From contig DASXHD010000132.1 in assembly GCA_036488725.1 (NCBI GenBank), positions 36,882-100,881 of the forward strand: 64,000 nt of DNA. Direction: 5' to 3'. Made by a program: the position numbers and the translations under genes. Shown here in pieces: positions 1 to 11,347 of this stretch (the first letter of the stretch is position 1; every line of letters begins with the position of its first letter). This DNA comes from DASXHD01 sp036488725 (GTDB taxonomy: Bacteria > Myxococcota_A > Polyangia > Polyangiales > Polyangiaceae). A model generated the notes under the pieces. The model ran no database searches, was not told the origin of the DNA, and worked only from the letters and a program-made list of their open reading frames with translations.

Positions 1-24
1 GTTTGGGTGGCCAGGTGCCAGGGG

Positions 25-1989
25 CTACTTGAGTTTGGCCCCGGGGGCGGCGGTGTCGGGGGCGGTGGCGAGCTGCAGCGCTTCGCTCGGACCGGCTGCG
101 AGGAGCATGCCGTGCGAGACGAGGCCTTTGCCGAAGTCGCGGGGCGCGAGGTTCGCGACGACGATGACGCGTTGGCCGACGAGCTGCTCGGGCGCGAACG
201 AAAGCGCCAGACCGGCGATGATCGTCCGCGGTTTTTCTTCGCCGAGATCGACTTCGAGCTGGAGCAGCTTGTCTTTCTTCGGGACCTTGGTCGCCGTCTT
301 TACCAGGCCGACGCGCAAGTCGACTGCAGCGAACTGCTCGTAGGGGATCGTCGCGACGGCAGGCACCGCCGACGGGTGGCCGGGCACGGCTGCGGGGGCC
401 GCGGGCGCGCCTTCGGTTTTGGGCTGCAGGCGCTCGAGCAGCGCTTTCTCGCCGTCCTTGTCGACGGTCGGAAAAAGGGCGCTCGCGGCGCCGAGTGCTT
501 GGCCCGCGCGATCGAAGGCGAGCTTCGTCGGCCACGAATCGTTTCCGACGCGAGGCGCGATGGGCGCCAACGCGAGCTGCGCGCGCAGCGCGTCGGCTTT
601 GCGCGGAATGGCCGGCCAAACGAGAACGCTGAGCACGCGCAGCGTTTCGAGCAAGAGCGCGAGCGTCGTGTCGACGCGCGCTTGGTTGCCTTTTTTGGCT
701 TCGGCCCACGGCGCCGCGCGGTCGACGTATTGATTCGCGAGTGACGAGAGCGCGAGCGTCTCCTCGAGCGCGCGGTGCGGCGCGAGCTCGGTCCAAGCGT
801 TCGCCGCGGATTGGATGAGCGCGTGCGCTTGCTTTTCGAACTCGTGCTCGAGGTCGGTAGGTTGATAACTTGGTACTTTGTTACCGGCGAGCTTGGCGCA
901 GAGGCCGAGCGTGCGCGACAGCAAGTTGCCCAGGTTCTTGCCGAGGTCGGCGTTGTAGCGCTCGATCATCGCGCGGTGATCGAAGTCGCCGTCTTGGCCG
1001 AACGCGACGTAGCGGAGGAGCTGGTAGCGGAGGCCGTCGGGGCCGCCGATTTCTTCGGTTTCGGCGAGACGCACCGGGTCGACCGCGTTTCGCAGCGATT
1101 TGCTCATCTTCTGGCCGTCGATGGTCAAAAAGCCGTGCGCGAAAACTTTGGTCGGCAGCGGCAGACCCGCGCTCATCAGAAACGCGGGCCAGTAGACCGC
1201 GTGAAATCGCAGGATGTCCTTGCCGACGAGGTGCACGACCTCGCCGTTCGGCTCCCAATATTTGCTCTGCTGCTCGCCGAGCGCCGTCCAGTAGTTCGCG
1301 AGCGCATCGAACCATACGTACATCACGTGCTTCGGATCGCCCGGCACGGGCACGCCCCAGGAGAAGCTCGTTCGCGAGACCGACAAATCGCGGAGGCCGC
1401 CCTTCACGAACGCGATGACCTCGTTGCGTCGTGTCTCGGGCTGGATGAACCCGGGGTGCGCGTCGTAAAAATCGAGCAGCTCTTGTTCGTAGTCCTTGAG
1501 CTTGAACAGGTACGTCGGCTCCTTGAGGCGCTCGGTCGGCCGCTGATGGAGCGGACAAACGTTGCCGGGCAAAAGCTCTTTTTCGGTTTTGAACTCTTCG
1601 CAGCCGAAGCAGTAGAGGCCCTCGTGCTCGCCGAGGTAGATGTCGCCTTTTTTGGCGACGCGCTCCCAAATCGACTGCACCAGCTTTTCGTGGCGCGGCT
1701 CGGTCGTGCGGATGAAGTCGTCGGCTTCGACGAGGAGCTTCGGCCATGCTTCGCGGAAACGGGCGCTCACCTGATCGACGAAGGCGATCGGCGACTGATT
1801 TTGCGCCGTCGCGGCGCGCTCGATTTTTTGGCCGTGCTCGTCGGTGCCCGTGAGCATCCGCGCGTCGCGACCGCGCAAGCGCTCGTAGCGGCGGAGCGCG
1901 TCGGCGACGATCGTCGTGTAGGCCGTGCCGAGGTGCGGCACGTCGTTCACGTAATAAATGGGCGTCGTGACATAAAAGGGACGGGCCAT
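25..1989 (-). CDS. metG: Methionyl-tRNA synthetase with C-terminal tRNA-binding domain
   Basis: Charges tRNA-Met with methionine in the cytoplasm. The 654-residue product has the class I signature near residues 19-24 (HLGTAY), a zinc-knuckle pattern (C127, C130, C145, H148) and the KMSKS loop at 294-298. The last ~110 residues form an EMAP/Trbp111-type OB-fold tRNA-binding domain, so this is the long dimeric MetG type. The ATG at 1989 is the natural start, a few residues before the first Rossmann strand. A short AT-rich stretch with rare codons lies inside the gene near 840-890. Family assignment is secure. It appears to stand alone; the downstream neighbour lies outside the window. Confidence 0.97.
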   Translation of the reverse strand: MARPFYVTTPIYYVNDVPHLGTAYTTIVADALRRYERLRGRDARMLTGTDEHGQKIERAATAQNQSPIAFVDQVSARFREAWPKLLVEADDFIRTTEPRHEKLVQSIWERVAKKGDIYLGEHEGLYCFGCEEFKTEKELLPGNVCPLHQRPTERLKEPTYLFKLKDYEQELLDFYDAHPGFIQPETRRNEVIAFVKGGLRDLSVSRTSFSWGVPVPGDPKHVMYVWFDALANYWTALGEQQSKYWEPNGEVVHLVGKDILRFHAVYWPAFLMSAGLPLPTKVFAHGFLTIDGQKMSKSLRNAVDPVRLAETEEIGGPDGLRYQLLRYVAFGQDGDFDHRAMIERYNADLGKNLGNLLSRTLGLCAKLAGNKVPSYQPTDLEHEFEKQAHALIQSAANAWTELAPHRALEETLALSSLANQYVDRAAPWAEAKKGNQARVDTTLALLLETLRVLSVLVWPAIPRKADALRAQLALAPIAPRVGNDSWPTKLAFDRAGQALGAASALFPTVDKDGEKALLERLQPKTEGAPAAPAAVPGHPSAVPAVATIPYEQFAAVDLRVGLVKTATKVPKKDKLLQLEVDLGEEKPRTIIAGLALSFAPEQLVGQRVIVVANLAPRDFGKGLVSHGMLLAAGPSEALQLATAPDTAAPGAKLK

Positions 1990-2042
1990 CGGGTGCTCGA
2001 CTTATCACAGACGCGCGCCGAGGCGAGCGCCGGACGGCACGA

Positions 2043-2861
2043 TCACGCCGTCGAGCCGCCGTTGCTGCTCGAGACGACGCGCCATTGGTCGTCCGGGCCG
2101 AGCGCGAGGACGAAGTCGTTCCAGCCGTCGCCGCCGGAGGCGCGCATGACGATCTCGGGGACGCCGTCGCCGTTCATGTCGAAGATCGCGACGGGTCGAA
2201 AGCAGCGCGAGGCGAAGCGCGTCGGCTTCACGCGGTCGTGGCTGCGGACGTTCCAGCCGCGGGCGTCGTCGCGGGCGACGAGCCAGCCGGCGTTGCTCGT
2301 CGCGACCGCCCAGTCACCGCGGCCGGGGACGTGAAAGAAACGCGTTCGCTCCGAGATGCTCTTGCACTGCTCCCAGACGTACGTCACGCCGGTGTCGTCG
2401 ATCGTGCTTCGCGCGATCCACGCGAGCGTCGCGCGTTTCGGCGCCGGCGGCGTCCACGCGGCCGACGCGCTCGGGCGCCAAGCCGAGTCCACCGACACGA
2501 GCACGTGCGTGAGATCGTTCGCGAGCGACGGCGCCATCGCGAGCTCGGCGCAGCCGGTCACGTCGTAGTCGTCTTTCGCGGTCGCGGTGAAGGTGCCGAT
2601 CGGCTGACCCCACGCGTCGAGCGCGGTCCAGCGCGAGCCGATCGTTTTCCAGCGCGCGCTCGACCCGCAGCGACGCGTCGCGATTTCGCGATCGCCGATG
2701 CGACCGCCGCGCACCACCGCGAGCGGCACGTGCGGATCGCCGGCGAGAAAGTACGACGCGCTCGGCGCGCGATGCGCCCGAGCACGACGATGATGCGGCC
2801 TCGCGCTCGCCGTGCCGGCGAGGAGCAACGTCGCGAATCCCACGAGCGCAGCGCGGTGCAT
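2043..2861 (-). CDS. Secreted FG-GAP/VCBS-like protein
   Basis: A 272-residue protein of unknown function. The ATG at 2861 gives a clear signal peptide (MHRAALVGFATLLLAGTASA), so I prefer it to the open frame running further upstream, which would overlap the next gene and encode Arg-rich non-signal sequence. Near the C-terminus a DMNGDGVPEIVMR segment resembles an FG-GAP/VCBS calcium-binding blade. Two Cys pairs could form disulfides after export. Expected location is periplasmic or extracellular. Function cannot be told from sequence. Confidence 0.7.
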   Translation of the reverse strand: MHRAALVGFATLLLAGTASARPHHRRARAHRAPSASYFLAGDPHVPLAVVRGGRIGDREIATRRCGSSARWKTIGSRWTALDAWGQPIGTFTATAKDDYDVTGCAELAMAPSLANDLTHVLVSVDSAWRPSASAAWTPPAPKRATLAWIARSTIDDTGVTYVWEQCKSISERTRFFHVPGRGDWAVATSNAGWLVARDDARGWNVRSHDRVKPTRFASRCFRPVAIFDMNGDGVPEIVMRASGGDGWNDFVLALGPDDQWRVVSSSNGGSTA

Positions 2862-2899
2862 GCGCCGATGTTGTCCAAACCGGGCGCGGCCGGCAAGTT

Positions 2900-3865
2900 T
2901 CAGGCGCCGAGATCGGGGCTCGACGGAAGCTTGCGAAGCGGCGCGCGCGACGGACGCGGGGCTTTGGCCAGCGCTTCGCGCACCGGGAGCATGAAGACGC
3001 GCTCGATGCCCGTGCGAAGGTGGCCGGGCGGCGGCTCTCCCTCCGACGGCGCGAGCACTTGGGCGTGCGCGCGACGCGCGCCGAGGAGCAGCTCGGTCGG
3101 CATCGGCGCGACGAAGACCAGCTCGCTCGAGCCCTGACGAACCCACGTCGCTTGATAAATCGACGCGGCAGGTCCCAGCGCTTCGTGGAACAAGAACCCG
3201 CGCCACTCGACCGGCGACTCCAAATCGAAATAGCGGTTCTCCGCGGCGGGCGACTCGACGCGAAGCTGCGCGCCCTCGAGGACGATCTGCTCGCCGTGCG
3301 TTCCCGACAGATAAAGTCGCTGGCGCGCCATCGGCGCTCGCTCGCGCACGAAGCGGAGAATCGCGAGCGCGTGCTCCGCCGACATCGAGTCTTCGTCCGC
3401 GGCGTGCGCAGCGAGGGCGTCGCCGTCCGCCACGATCGAGGCGTCTTCGAGGAGCACGCTCGCCGCCGGCCCGTCGAGACGAACGCCGGCGAAGCGCGTC
3501 GCCGTCGGCGTCGTGATCGCGAGGAGCGCGCGCCTGCGAGCTTGGTTCGCGAGCAGCGTCACGCCGAACGGCGCATCGAAGCGAACGAGGTCATCGGTCT
3601 TCTTGGCCGACTTACGACGGACGCCGTTCGCGTCGGCGACGATCCATCCCTTCGGGCGCGTGCGGAGCCGATGCGCCACGGCCAAACCGATCGCGAGCGC
3701 CGCCGAAACGACGATGGCTGCGACGAACAGCGCCGTCGGCGCGAGCACGAACGGCACGGGCAAAACGGTCGAGGCGAGCGCAAGCCACGCGAGCACCCGC
3801 GAGCGCGGAGGACCCAGCGGGACACTTAACTGAGATACCGCCATCCTCACCATGGACGTTAGCAT
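2900..3865 (-). CDS. Membrane protein with two N-terminal helices, unknown function
   Basis: A 321-residue protein. Two closely spaced hydrophobic segments near residues 22-65 form a helical hairpin, followed by an RLRTRPKGW stop-transfer and a ~250-residue soluble, mostly beta-rich domain probably in the cytoplasm. Three in-frame ATGs (3865, 3853, 3844) are possible starts; the third (MAVSQLSVPLG) is equally plausible. I do not recognise a family. The general architecture resembles the PH-like membrane protein at 52798-53985, but no relationship is claimed. Confidence 0.6.
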   Translation of the reverse strand: MLTSMVRMAVSQLSVPLGPPRSRVLAWLALASTVLPVPFVLAPTALFVAAIVVSAALAIGLAVAHRLRTRPKGWIVADANGVRRKSAKKTDDLVRFDAPFGVTLLANQARRRALLAITTPTATRFAGVRLDGPAASVLLEDASIVADGDALAAHAADEDSMSAEHALAILRFVRERAPMARQRLYLSGTHGEQIVLEGAQLRVESPAAENRYFDLESPVEWRGFLFHEALGPAASIYQATWVRQGSSELVFVAPMPTELLLGARRAHAQVLAPSEGEPPPGHLRTGIERVFMLPVREALAKAPRPSRAPLRKLPSSPDLGA

Positions 3866-3910
3866 CCACCTCGACCTTTGGCCTTACGCCCGTGACCTTC
3901 GCGAGGAAGG

Positions 3911-6316
3911 TCAGTGGACGTTCGGGTCGTTCGGATCGGGGTCCGTCGCATCGGGCGTGCCATCGTCGTCGAGGTCGCGGACCGGAGGCTTGAAGCCGGC
4001 CACCGTGGGGGTCTGCCCCGCAAAGGCCGAGCTGAAAAATCCGGTGATCGCGGTCTGCAGCTCTCGATACGGACAGCTGACTTCGTAGTTTTGATCGAGC
4101 TTCGGAAACGGCTGGAGCGAGTCGTAGCTCGCCCAAGGCGCTTTGAACGAGCGCGTTCCCTTCGACTGGACGAGGTCCGAGCCGTGGACGCCGGGGCTCG
4201 CTTGAATGACGACGGCGGTAGTCCCTTGTACGGGCGTGTCATGGATTCCGGTCGCGTCGGCGTTCACGGTCGCGAACGGGATGGCCCACGGGTTGCTCGC
4301 GGGGTTCGCGAGGTCGCCGTTCTCCGCGTTCGATCCGACGTTTGGCCCGGCGAGCGAAAACCCGGCGGCACGCGCGAGCGCTTCGTCGGATTCGTTGGTC
4401 ACGAGCTCGTCGTAGAGCACTTCGATTTGGAGGATGTTGCGCGGCTTGGTCGCGGTGCCCGCGAGCGTGTGCGGTGCGGTCACGAGACGCGACGCGAAGA
4501 GCAGCGGATCGCCGGGCTCGGCGATCGTCTGAAAGAGCATCACGATGAGGTGCGAGTCGGTGAGCTGATCGCCCGCGTCGCCGAAGTTGAGCGCGCCTGC
4601 GTTGAGGCTCGCGCCGATGACCGGCGAGCGCGCGGCGAGCTCCTGGGCGACGCCGCCGCCGGCGACGTTGAGCGTCCACGCTAGGAGGTTCGGCTCGATC
4701 GCCGCCGCGACCGCGCCTTCGATCCCGCCGAGCGAGTCACCGACGTACGCGACGTGCGCCGCATCGATTTTGGGCGCGCCGGCGCCGGTGTCGAGCGGCG
4801 AGAGATCCGGGCTCGATCGCAGCACCTTCACGAGCTGCGACGTGTCGATTTCGGATTGCCGCAGCTGATCGCGGAGCGCGCCGATGTTGAGCAAGTTGCC
4901 GAAGAGATCGCCCGAGCCGTTGAACGAGCCGTTCGACGGATCGGCGAGCCCGTCGGGCCCGTCGAATTTCGCGCCGGGCGCGCTAGCCCAGACCGAGTGC
5001 TGATCGACCTGATATTGCGGCTCGGGCGCGCGCGCGCCGAAGGTCACGCTGTCGATCGCGGCGACCATCCAGCCGTTTTTGCAAAATGTGTTGGCCAGCT
5101 CGAACGGCTCGTTCGAGCGTGCGCCAGAGAGGCCGTGCTGCACGATGACGATCGGATAGCCGCTCGCGGGCATCGCCGTCTTCGGCACGAAGAGCGTCAC
5201 CCAGATTTTGCTCGTCGGCTGCTCGGGCGCCGGAATGATTTTTCCGTTCGCGTCGCGAGCGAAGTTCGCGTGATCGGGATCGACGTAGCCGGTCGGACGA
5301 ACGTTCAAATAGTTGATCGCCTCGAACACCGCGCTGCCGATCGTCGCGATCGCGTCGTGCGCGCGGACCGGGAGGAGCGCGTCGGGATCGTCGGTGCCGT
5401 CCGGGAGCTTCGGCGCGCTCGAGACGCCGAGCCAGTCGTCGAGGCTCGCGGTGAAACCGGTCGGAAGCGGCGACACGCTCGTGAACTTCGCCGCGCCCAT
5501 CGGCGACATCGAAGTCGCGTCCCACGCGAGCGTCGGCGCGGGCGCGGCCTCGAGCTCGTCGCGGAGCGTGTAGAGCTCTTCTTCCATTTTGTTCGTCGTG
5601 AAGACGCTCATGCCGACGATCGAATCGGTCCCGAGCGAGAGCGCCGAGAGCGCCGTGTCGTACGCGGGGCCGTAAATTGCGGCGCCGGGCGCGCTGCGAT
5701 CGCCCGTCGCGATTTTCGTGAAATCGGCGCTCGCCGCGAGGTTCTTCCCGCTCTTGTCCTTCACGCGCGTCGTCACGATCGCGGCGTATTGTTTTCCGCC
5801 GTCGAGCACGAGCCCGCGCGCCGGACCGATGGCGAGCGTCGGTCGCGCGTGCCCGGTCGGCGAGACGTGATAGCGAGCGCGACACGGGAGGCGCGTCTTG
5901 GTCGCCAAGTCGATCAGGTAAACCGAGCTGTCGTCTTTGGTGCAAGCGTCCTCGCTCCCCGGGAGGCTCGTCGGATCGACTTGCGCGGCGCCGGGCGAGC
6001 CGTCGTCGTTCAGCGGCGCAGACGGATCGTCGACGTAGATCTCGCTGAACGTCGACCGTCCGAACCCGTCGTGGACCGAGAGCGCGTGCTCGAGCATGTC
6101 CGAGTTCTGCGTGAGGACGGCGTCGAGCCCCGGGATATTTCCGATGTGACCGTTCTGCAAATAAACGTCCGACGGAAACGGCACGTCCATGAAGTTCGGG
6201 ACGGCCGCGGTCGTGACGAATCGAACCGTCGGATTCTGCGCAGCGGGCTGCGGATTGGAGCTGCACGCGAGACAAGCGAGGACAAGGATCGAGCGGCGAA
6301 AAGGCATCCGAAACAT
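3911..6316 (-). CDS. Large alpha/beta-hydrolase-like lipoprotein
   Basis: An 801-residue lipoprotein. The N-terminus has a lipobox (LVLACLAC followed by SS) and an alternative ATG three codons in (6307) leaves the signal intact. The core carries a VIVQHGLSG strand near residue 390 (oxyanion-hole type HG) and a GDSLGG nucleophile elbow near residue 525, so it is probably an esterase or lipase related to the bacterial virulence-factor-lipase type. The C-terminus ends in a DLDDDGTPDATDPDPNDP tail, a thrombospondin type-3/calcium-binding repeat. Catalytic Asp and His were not assigned. The start lies 37 bp from the divergent gene at 6354, so the two probably share a promoter region. Confidence 0.75.
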   Translation of the reverse strand: MFRMPFRRSILVLACLACSSNPQPAAQNPTVRFVTTAAVPNFMDVPFPSDVYLQNGHIGNIPGLDAVLTQNSDMLEHALSVHDGFGRSTFSEIYVDDPSAPLNDDGSPGAAQVDPTSLPGSEDACTKDDSSVYLIDLATKTRLPCRARYHVSPTGHARPTLAIGPARGLVLDGGKQYAAIVTTRVKDKSGKNLAASADFTKIATGDRSAPGAAIYGPAYDTALSALSLGTDSIVGMSVFTTNKMEEELYTLRDELEAAPAPTLAWDATSMSPMGAAKFTSVSPLPTGFTASLDDWLGVSSAPKLPDGTDDPDALLPVRAHDAIATIGSAVFEAINYLNVRPTGYVDPDHANFARDANGKIIPAPEQPTSKIWVTLFVPKTAMPASGYPIVIVQHGLSGARSNEPFELANTFCKNGWMVAAIDSVTFGARAPEPQYQVDQHSVWASAPGAKFDGPDGLADPSNGSFNGSGDLFGNLLNIGALRDQLRQSEIDTSQLVKVLRSSPDLSPLDTGAGAPKIDAAHVAYVGDSLGGIEGAVAAAIEPNLLAWTLNVAGGGVAQELAARSPVIGASLNAGALNFGDAGDQLTDSHLIVMLFQTIAEPGDPLLFASRLVTAPHTLAGTATKPRNILQIEVLYDELVTNESDEALARAAGFSLAGPNVGSNAENGDLANPASNPWAIPFATVNADATGIHDTPVQGTTAVVIQASPGVHGSDLVQSKGTRSFKAPWASYDSLQPFPKLDQNYEVSCPYRELQTAITGFFSSAFAGQTPTVAGFKPPVRDLDDDGTPDATDPDPNDPNVH

Positions 6317-6353
6317 CTAGCTCAAACGTGCGGCGTTGGCGTAGGCTCCCTGC

Positions 6354-6890
6354 ATGCGCGCCCGACTTCCTTCGACTGCGTTCGCACTTCTCGCGTTTCC
6401 TCTCGCTGCGCTCGCCATGTTTTCGGCGTGCGGCGGCAGCGACGAGCCGACCGACGGCGGCTCCGACGCGACGACCGACGTCACGCAAGACATCGCGAAG
6501 ATCGAGAGCGGCCCCGACGTGCTCGACGCCGGCTGCCAGAACGACGTCGACCTCACGCAATATCTCCCGAGCGCCGACGCGTCGATCGACGTGGACGCAG
6601 GCGGGTTCGACATCGCGGCGTGCACGGGCTGTTTGAAGAGCTCGTGCGGCACCGACATCAACGCGTGCAACAACGACTGCGATTGCCGTCAGGGCGTCGT
6701 CGACGCCGTGACGTGCGTCGCGAACGGCGGCGCGGCTCAGACGTGCTTCCTCGGCGCGCTCAGCAGCAACAATGCGGATCTGGTCAACCTCGTATCTTGC
6801 GCGGCAGGCAGCTGCCAGGGGGCGTGTCTCGGCAGCGGCGGCGACGCCGGCAAGTCCGACGCCTCGGCCGACGCAGCCGACGGCGACTGA
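6354..6890 (+). CDS. Small Cys-rich lipoprotein
   Basis: A 178-residue predicted lipoprotein with lipobox (LAALAMFSAC, Cys near residue 26) followed by an Asp/Gly/Thr-rich linker typical of surface lipoproteins in this window. The central part holds a dense cluster of cysteines (CTGCLKSSCGTDINACNNDCDC), likely disulfide-bonded, and the tail is again Asp/Ala-rich. Similar Cys-rich modules are common in myxobacterial secreted proteins; function is unknown. It converges with the biotin carboxylase gene, leaving one base between stop codons. Confidence 0.65.
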   Translation: MRARLPSTAFALLAFPLAALAMFSACGGSDEPTDGGSDATTDVTQDIAKIESGPDVLDAGCQNDVDLTQYLPSADASIDVDAGGFDIAACTGCLKSSCGTDINACNNDCDCRQGVVDAVTCVANGGAAQTCFLGALSSNNADLVNLVSCAAGSCQGACLGSGGDAGKSDASADAADGD

Positions 6891-6891
6891 G

Positions 6892-8412
<1,521 letters not shown>

Positions 8413-8449
8413 GCCAAAACCAAAACACCTCGGCGGCGCGCTGTCCACC

Positions 8450-9496
8450 TCACATCTTGGCGAATCGATAGATCGCGGTGGACGTGCCGACGTAAACCGC
8501 GTCGGCGACCGTGATCGCGAGCGGCGACGCGAGGCCCGTCGCAAATTGCACCGGCGCGTTCGACGACGTGAGATCGACGACCCAAACGTTTCCGCCGTCG
8601 GGATCGGTGAAGTAGAGGTTCGTGCCGTCGAGCGCGAGACGCTGCGGGTGATTCAAGTTGGTCGCGACGTTCTTCGCGACGCCGCCTTGCCGCGGGAACG
8701 AGACGATCGCGCCGGCCGGCGCGATGTCGTCGATCGTCGCGTAAACCGTGTCTTGCGAGACGGCGACGTCCGCGTAGGTGATCGCTTCGGGCGTGTCGAG
8801 AGGCTCGAGCGCGACCGCGCCGCTCGTCGTCGCGTGGTAGACCGCCGACTGCGTTCCTTGGCCGGGCACGTAGAGATCGGTGCCGGCGATCGCGAGGCCG
8901 TCGGGCAAGAACGTGCTCCCGTTTCCGATGAGCTGTTTCGGCGTTCCGCCGGCGAGGGCGACCTCTTCGATCGTGACGCCGCCGACGCCGCTGGTGTCGC
9001 TGTCGAGCGTCCAAAAGAGATTCGTGCCGTCGTTGACGATGCCGAACGTGCCGGTGACGCTGTCTTGGATCGACGTGACCGCGCCGCCGGCCGTCGGCAC
9101 CGAGAAGACCGCGCCGGTTCCGTTGGCGCGCGAGATCGTGAAGTACACCGTGTTGCCGGCGACGGTGAGCGCCCACGGGCTGTCGAGGCCGCTCGCGAGA
9201 TCCGTCGGTGTTCCCCCGCCGAGCGGGACCGACGACACCGTGCCGTCCGAGGGCCCCGTTCCGAAGTTTGTATAATACAACGAAGTGCCGGAGACCGCGA
9301 GATACGCCGGGTTCGACGCGTTCGCGAGCGCCGCGCCGCCGTCGGGGATCGCCGCGTCGCCGCCGTCGCCGCCCGTGATGCCTCCGCCGGGCGGCGGCTG
9401 CACCGAGCCGTCGAAGTCGCCGATGCCCGGAGGCATCACTTCATTGGGCGAGCACGCGAGCGCGCCCGCGAAAAGTAGAAAGCCAAGAGAACGCAC
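8450..9496 (-). CDS. Beta-propeller lipoprotein
   Basis: A 348-residue lipoprotein (lipobox LFAGALAC) with a Gly/Pro/Asp-rich linker and then repeated blades of the type LALDGTNLYFTDPDGG, VSGTSLYYTNFG, VAGNTVYFTISR and TVYATIDD. This spacing of LYFT/VYFT motifs every ~45 residues marks an NHL/DUF5050-like beta-propeller, usually a surface binding module. No catalytic signature is seen. A palindromic AT-rich island sits inside it at 9268-9285. Confidence 0.75.
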   Translation of the reverse strand: MRSLGFLLFAGALACSPNEVMPPGIGDFDGSVQPPPGGGITGGDGGDAAIPDGGAALANASNPAYLAVSGTSLYYTNFGTGPSDGTVSSVPLGGGTPTDLASGLDSPWALTVAGNTVYFTISRANGTGAVFSVPTAGGAVTSIQDSVTGTFGIVNDGTNLFWTLDSDTSGVGGVTIEEVALAGGTPKQLIGNGSTFLPDGLAIAGTDLYVPGQGTQSAVYHATTSGAVALEPLDTPEAITYADVAVSQDTVYATIDDIAPAGAIVSFPRQGGVAKNVATNLNHPQRLALDGTNLYFTDPDGGNVWVVDLTSSNAPVQFATGLASPLAITVADAVYVGTSTAIYRFAKM

Positions 9497-9538
9497 GCAC
9501 GAAATCTACGGCGCGCGCGCGCCGAAGGCCACTTTCGA

Positions 9539-11347
9539 TCAATGAAGATCGACGACGCGCAGCGTTCGCCCGAGGGCGTGCGCGTCGGCGAAGCCGGTCG
9601 TGTCGGTCGTCCAGAGCGTGGCCTTCGCGGCGAGCAGGCCTTTTCGTGCGATCTCGCGGCGGCGCGCGATTTCGGACGCGCGCGACGTCGTGTCGAGCGG
9701 CAAGTCGGCCTCCGCGAGGTGGGCGAGCGTCACCGCGTCGCGGCCGAGCGAGGTCCAGTAGTCGGGCGCGCTACCGAATTTTTGTTCGTAGTCGGCGAAC
9801 TGGGGCGACGCGACAGGCTGCACGGCGAAGACGTGAGCCGAGGCGACGCGGAGCGCGTCGGCGCCGGGCGCGGACTCGATCGAGAGGCCGGCGTTCGCGC
9901 CTTGCGGGAGCGCGGGCAAGAGCGTGCGCACGCAGGCGGGCGCCGACGAGATCAAGAAATCGTGCACGTTCTCTTTCGCCCAATCGGCGAGCGGCAGGCG
10001 CGAGCGCGAGTAGGGCGGATCGCATCGGAACGGCGCCAGGAGATCGAGCGCGTCGGCCTTCGTTCGCGCGAGGACGGGCTCGGCGAGCTCGCCGGCGACG
10101 GTCGCGACTTTCGGGTGACGCTTCCCCGCGCGCTTGGTGAGCTCGGCGACCAGGAGGGTCACGCTCGCGTCGCGCGCCTCGCCGGCGACGAAGCAAAACT
10201 CGCGATTCTGCGTCGAGGCGGCGGCGAGCGTGATGACGACGAGCTGATTTTTTTCCGCCCACGCGCACGCGCGCTCGGCGTCGGCCTCGTCGAATCCTGC
10301 GACGACGATCGCCGCGCCGGCGCCCGCGACTTCTTCGAGCGACGCCTCGAGCGTGCCCGTTCCGCCCGCCGCCGGTCCGCCCGAGTCGGCGCGCGTGACG
10401 AGGCGCGTGCCGTCGTCGGTCTCGTGCGCGCGCGGCAAGCCCAGCGCGAACGCGGCACCGCGCGCCGCGTCGGCCGCTGCGTCGCGGAGCTCGGCGGTGC
10501 TCGTCGGCAGCACGAGCCCGACGGTGCGCGCCGCGACCGCGTGCGCGCCGCGAAGGCTCGTCGCGAGATCGCGCAGGTCTTGCCCGGTCGCGGAGCCGGT
10601 CAAATATTTTCCAATCGACGACGCGATGAGTCGCTGCGCGAGCTGGGTGTCTTGCGCGTCGAGCGCGTGCTTCGCGAGGGCTTCGGCGAGGAGACGCTGG
10701 AGCTCCGGCGAGTAACCGCCGCCGCCGTCGCCTTGCATCGCGAGCATCGTCTCTTGCAGCACGCTCGGCGCGATGCGCTGGAGCTGATCGCGCACGCGGT
10801 CGTGCGCGGCTTTGTGCTCGTGCGGTGGGACCGAGCGCAACCAGCCGTCGAGGTACGCGACCGCTTCGAGCGAGCGTTTCGCGTCGATCGACGCGACGGC
10901 GACCTCTTCGAGGAGCGTCGTTCGAAGCGGCGTGTCGACGACGGTGCCGACGAGCGGCTGGAGGATCGCGAGCGCCGCGTCGGATTGTTTGTCGGCGCGA
11001 AGCAGACGCGCGCGGAGCGCGAGCCAGAAATCGTGCTCGTTTCCGAGCGGCGGCTCGGGCACCTGCGCGAGCTCGGCGCGCGCGCCCTCGACGTCTTTTT
11101 CGTCCAGCAAGACGTGACCGAGCTCGAGCCGCGCGAGCGGCGTCGCGCGATCGTTCGGATAGGCCCGCAAAAATTGTTGGAACCGCGCGGCGAGCTTGGC
11201 GTCGTGCGGGTCGTGCTCGAACGCGGCTCGCAGCGTGGCGAACGCGGCGCCCGCCTGCGGAGATGCCGAGAGCGTCGCGACGACGCGATCTCCGATGCCT
11301 CCGCCGCAAGCGATCGCGAAGGCCGCCAAGACGATCGCGCGCCTCAT
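9539..11347 (-). CDS. LpoA-like lipoprotein: TPR plus periplasmic-binding fold
   Basis: A 602-residue lipoprotein (lipobox AAFAIAC). Residues ~30-240 are helical TPR-like repeats; the remainder resembles a type I periplasmic-binding fold (VGLVLPTSTAELRDAA, AIVVAGFDEADAERAC, LVVITLAAAS, FDFLISSAP). That order is found in LpoA/YraM, the outer-membrane activator of class A penicillin-binding proteins, and in amino-acid-binding relatives. A role in peptidoglycan synthase control is inference. Its ATG overlaps the stop of the upstream gene by four bases (ATGA), making it the last gene of a three-lipoprotein operon read from 13790. Confidence 0.72.
   Translation of the reverse strand: MRRAIVLAAFAIACGGGIGDRVVATLSASPQAGAAFATLRAAFEHDPHDAKLAARFQQFLRAYPNDRATPLARLELGHVLLDEKDVEGARAELAQVPEPPLGNEHDFWLALRARLLRADKQSDAALAILQPLVGTVVDTPLRTTLLEEVAVASIDAKRSLEAVAYLDGWLRSVPPHEHKAAHDRVRDQLQRIAPSVLQETMLAMQGDGGGGYSPELQRLLAEALAKHALDAQDTQLAQRLIASSIGKYLTGSATGQDLRDLATSLRGAHAVAARTVGLVLPTSTAELRDAAADAARGAAFALGLPRAHETDDGTRLVTRADSGGPAAGGTGTLEASLEEVAGAGAAIVVAGFDEADAERACAWAEKNQLVVITLAAASTQNREFCFVAGEARDASVTLLVAELTKRAGKRHPKVATVAGELAEPVLARTKADALDLLAPFRCDPPYSRSRLPLADWAKENVHDFLISSAPACVRTLLPALPQGANAGLSIESAPGADALRVASAHVFAVQPVASPQFADYEQKFGSAPDYWTSLGRDAVTLAHLAEADLPLDTTSRASEIARRREIARKGLLAAKATLWTTDTTGFADAHALGRTLRVVDLH

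Noticed and set aside
775..2334. Long open frame opposite metG (519 codons)
   Set aside because: Arg/Glu/Val-rich antisense frame created by GC-ending codons; metG on the other strand is unmistakable.
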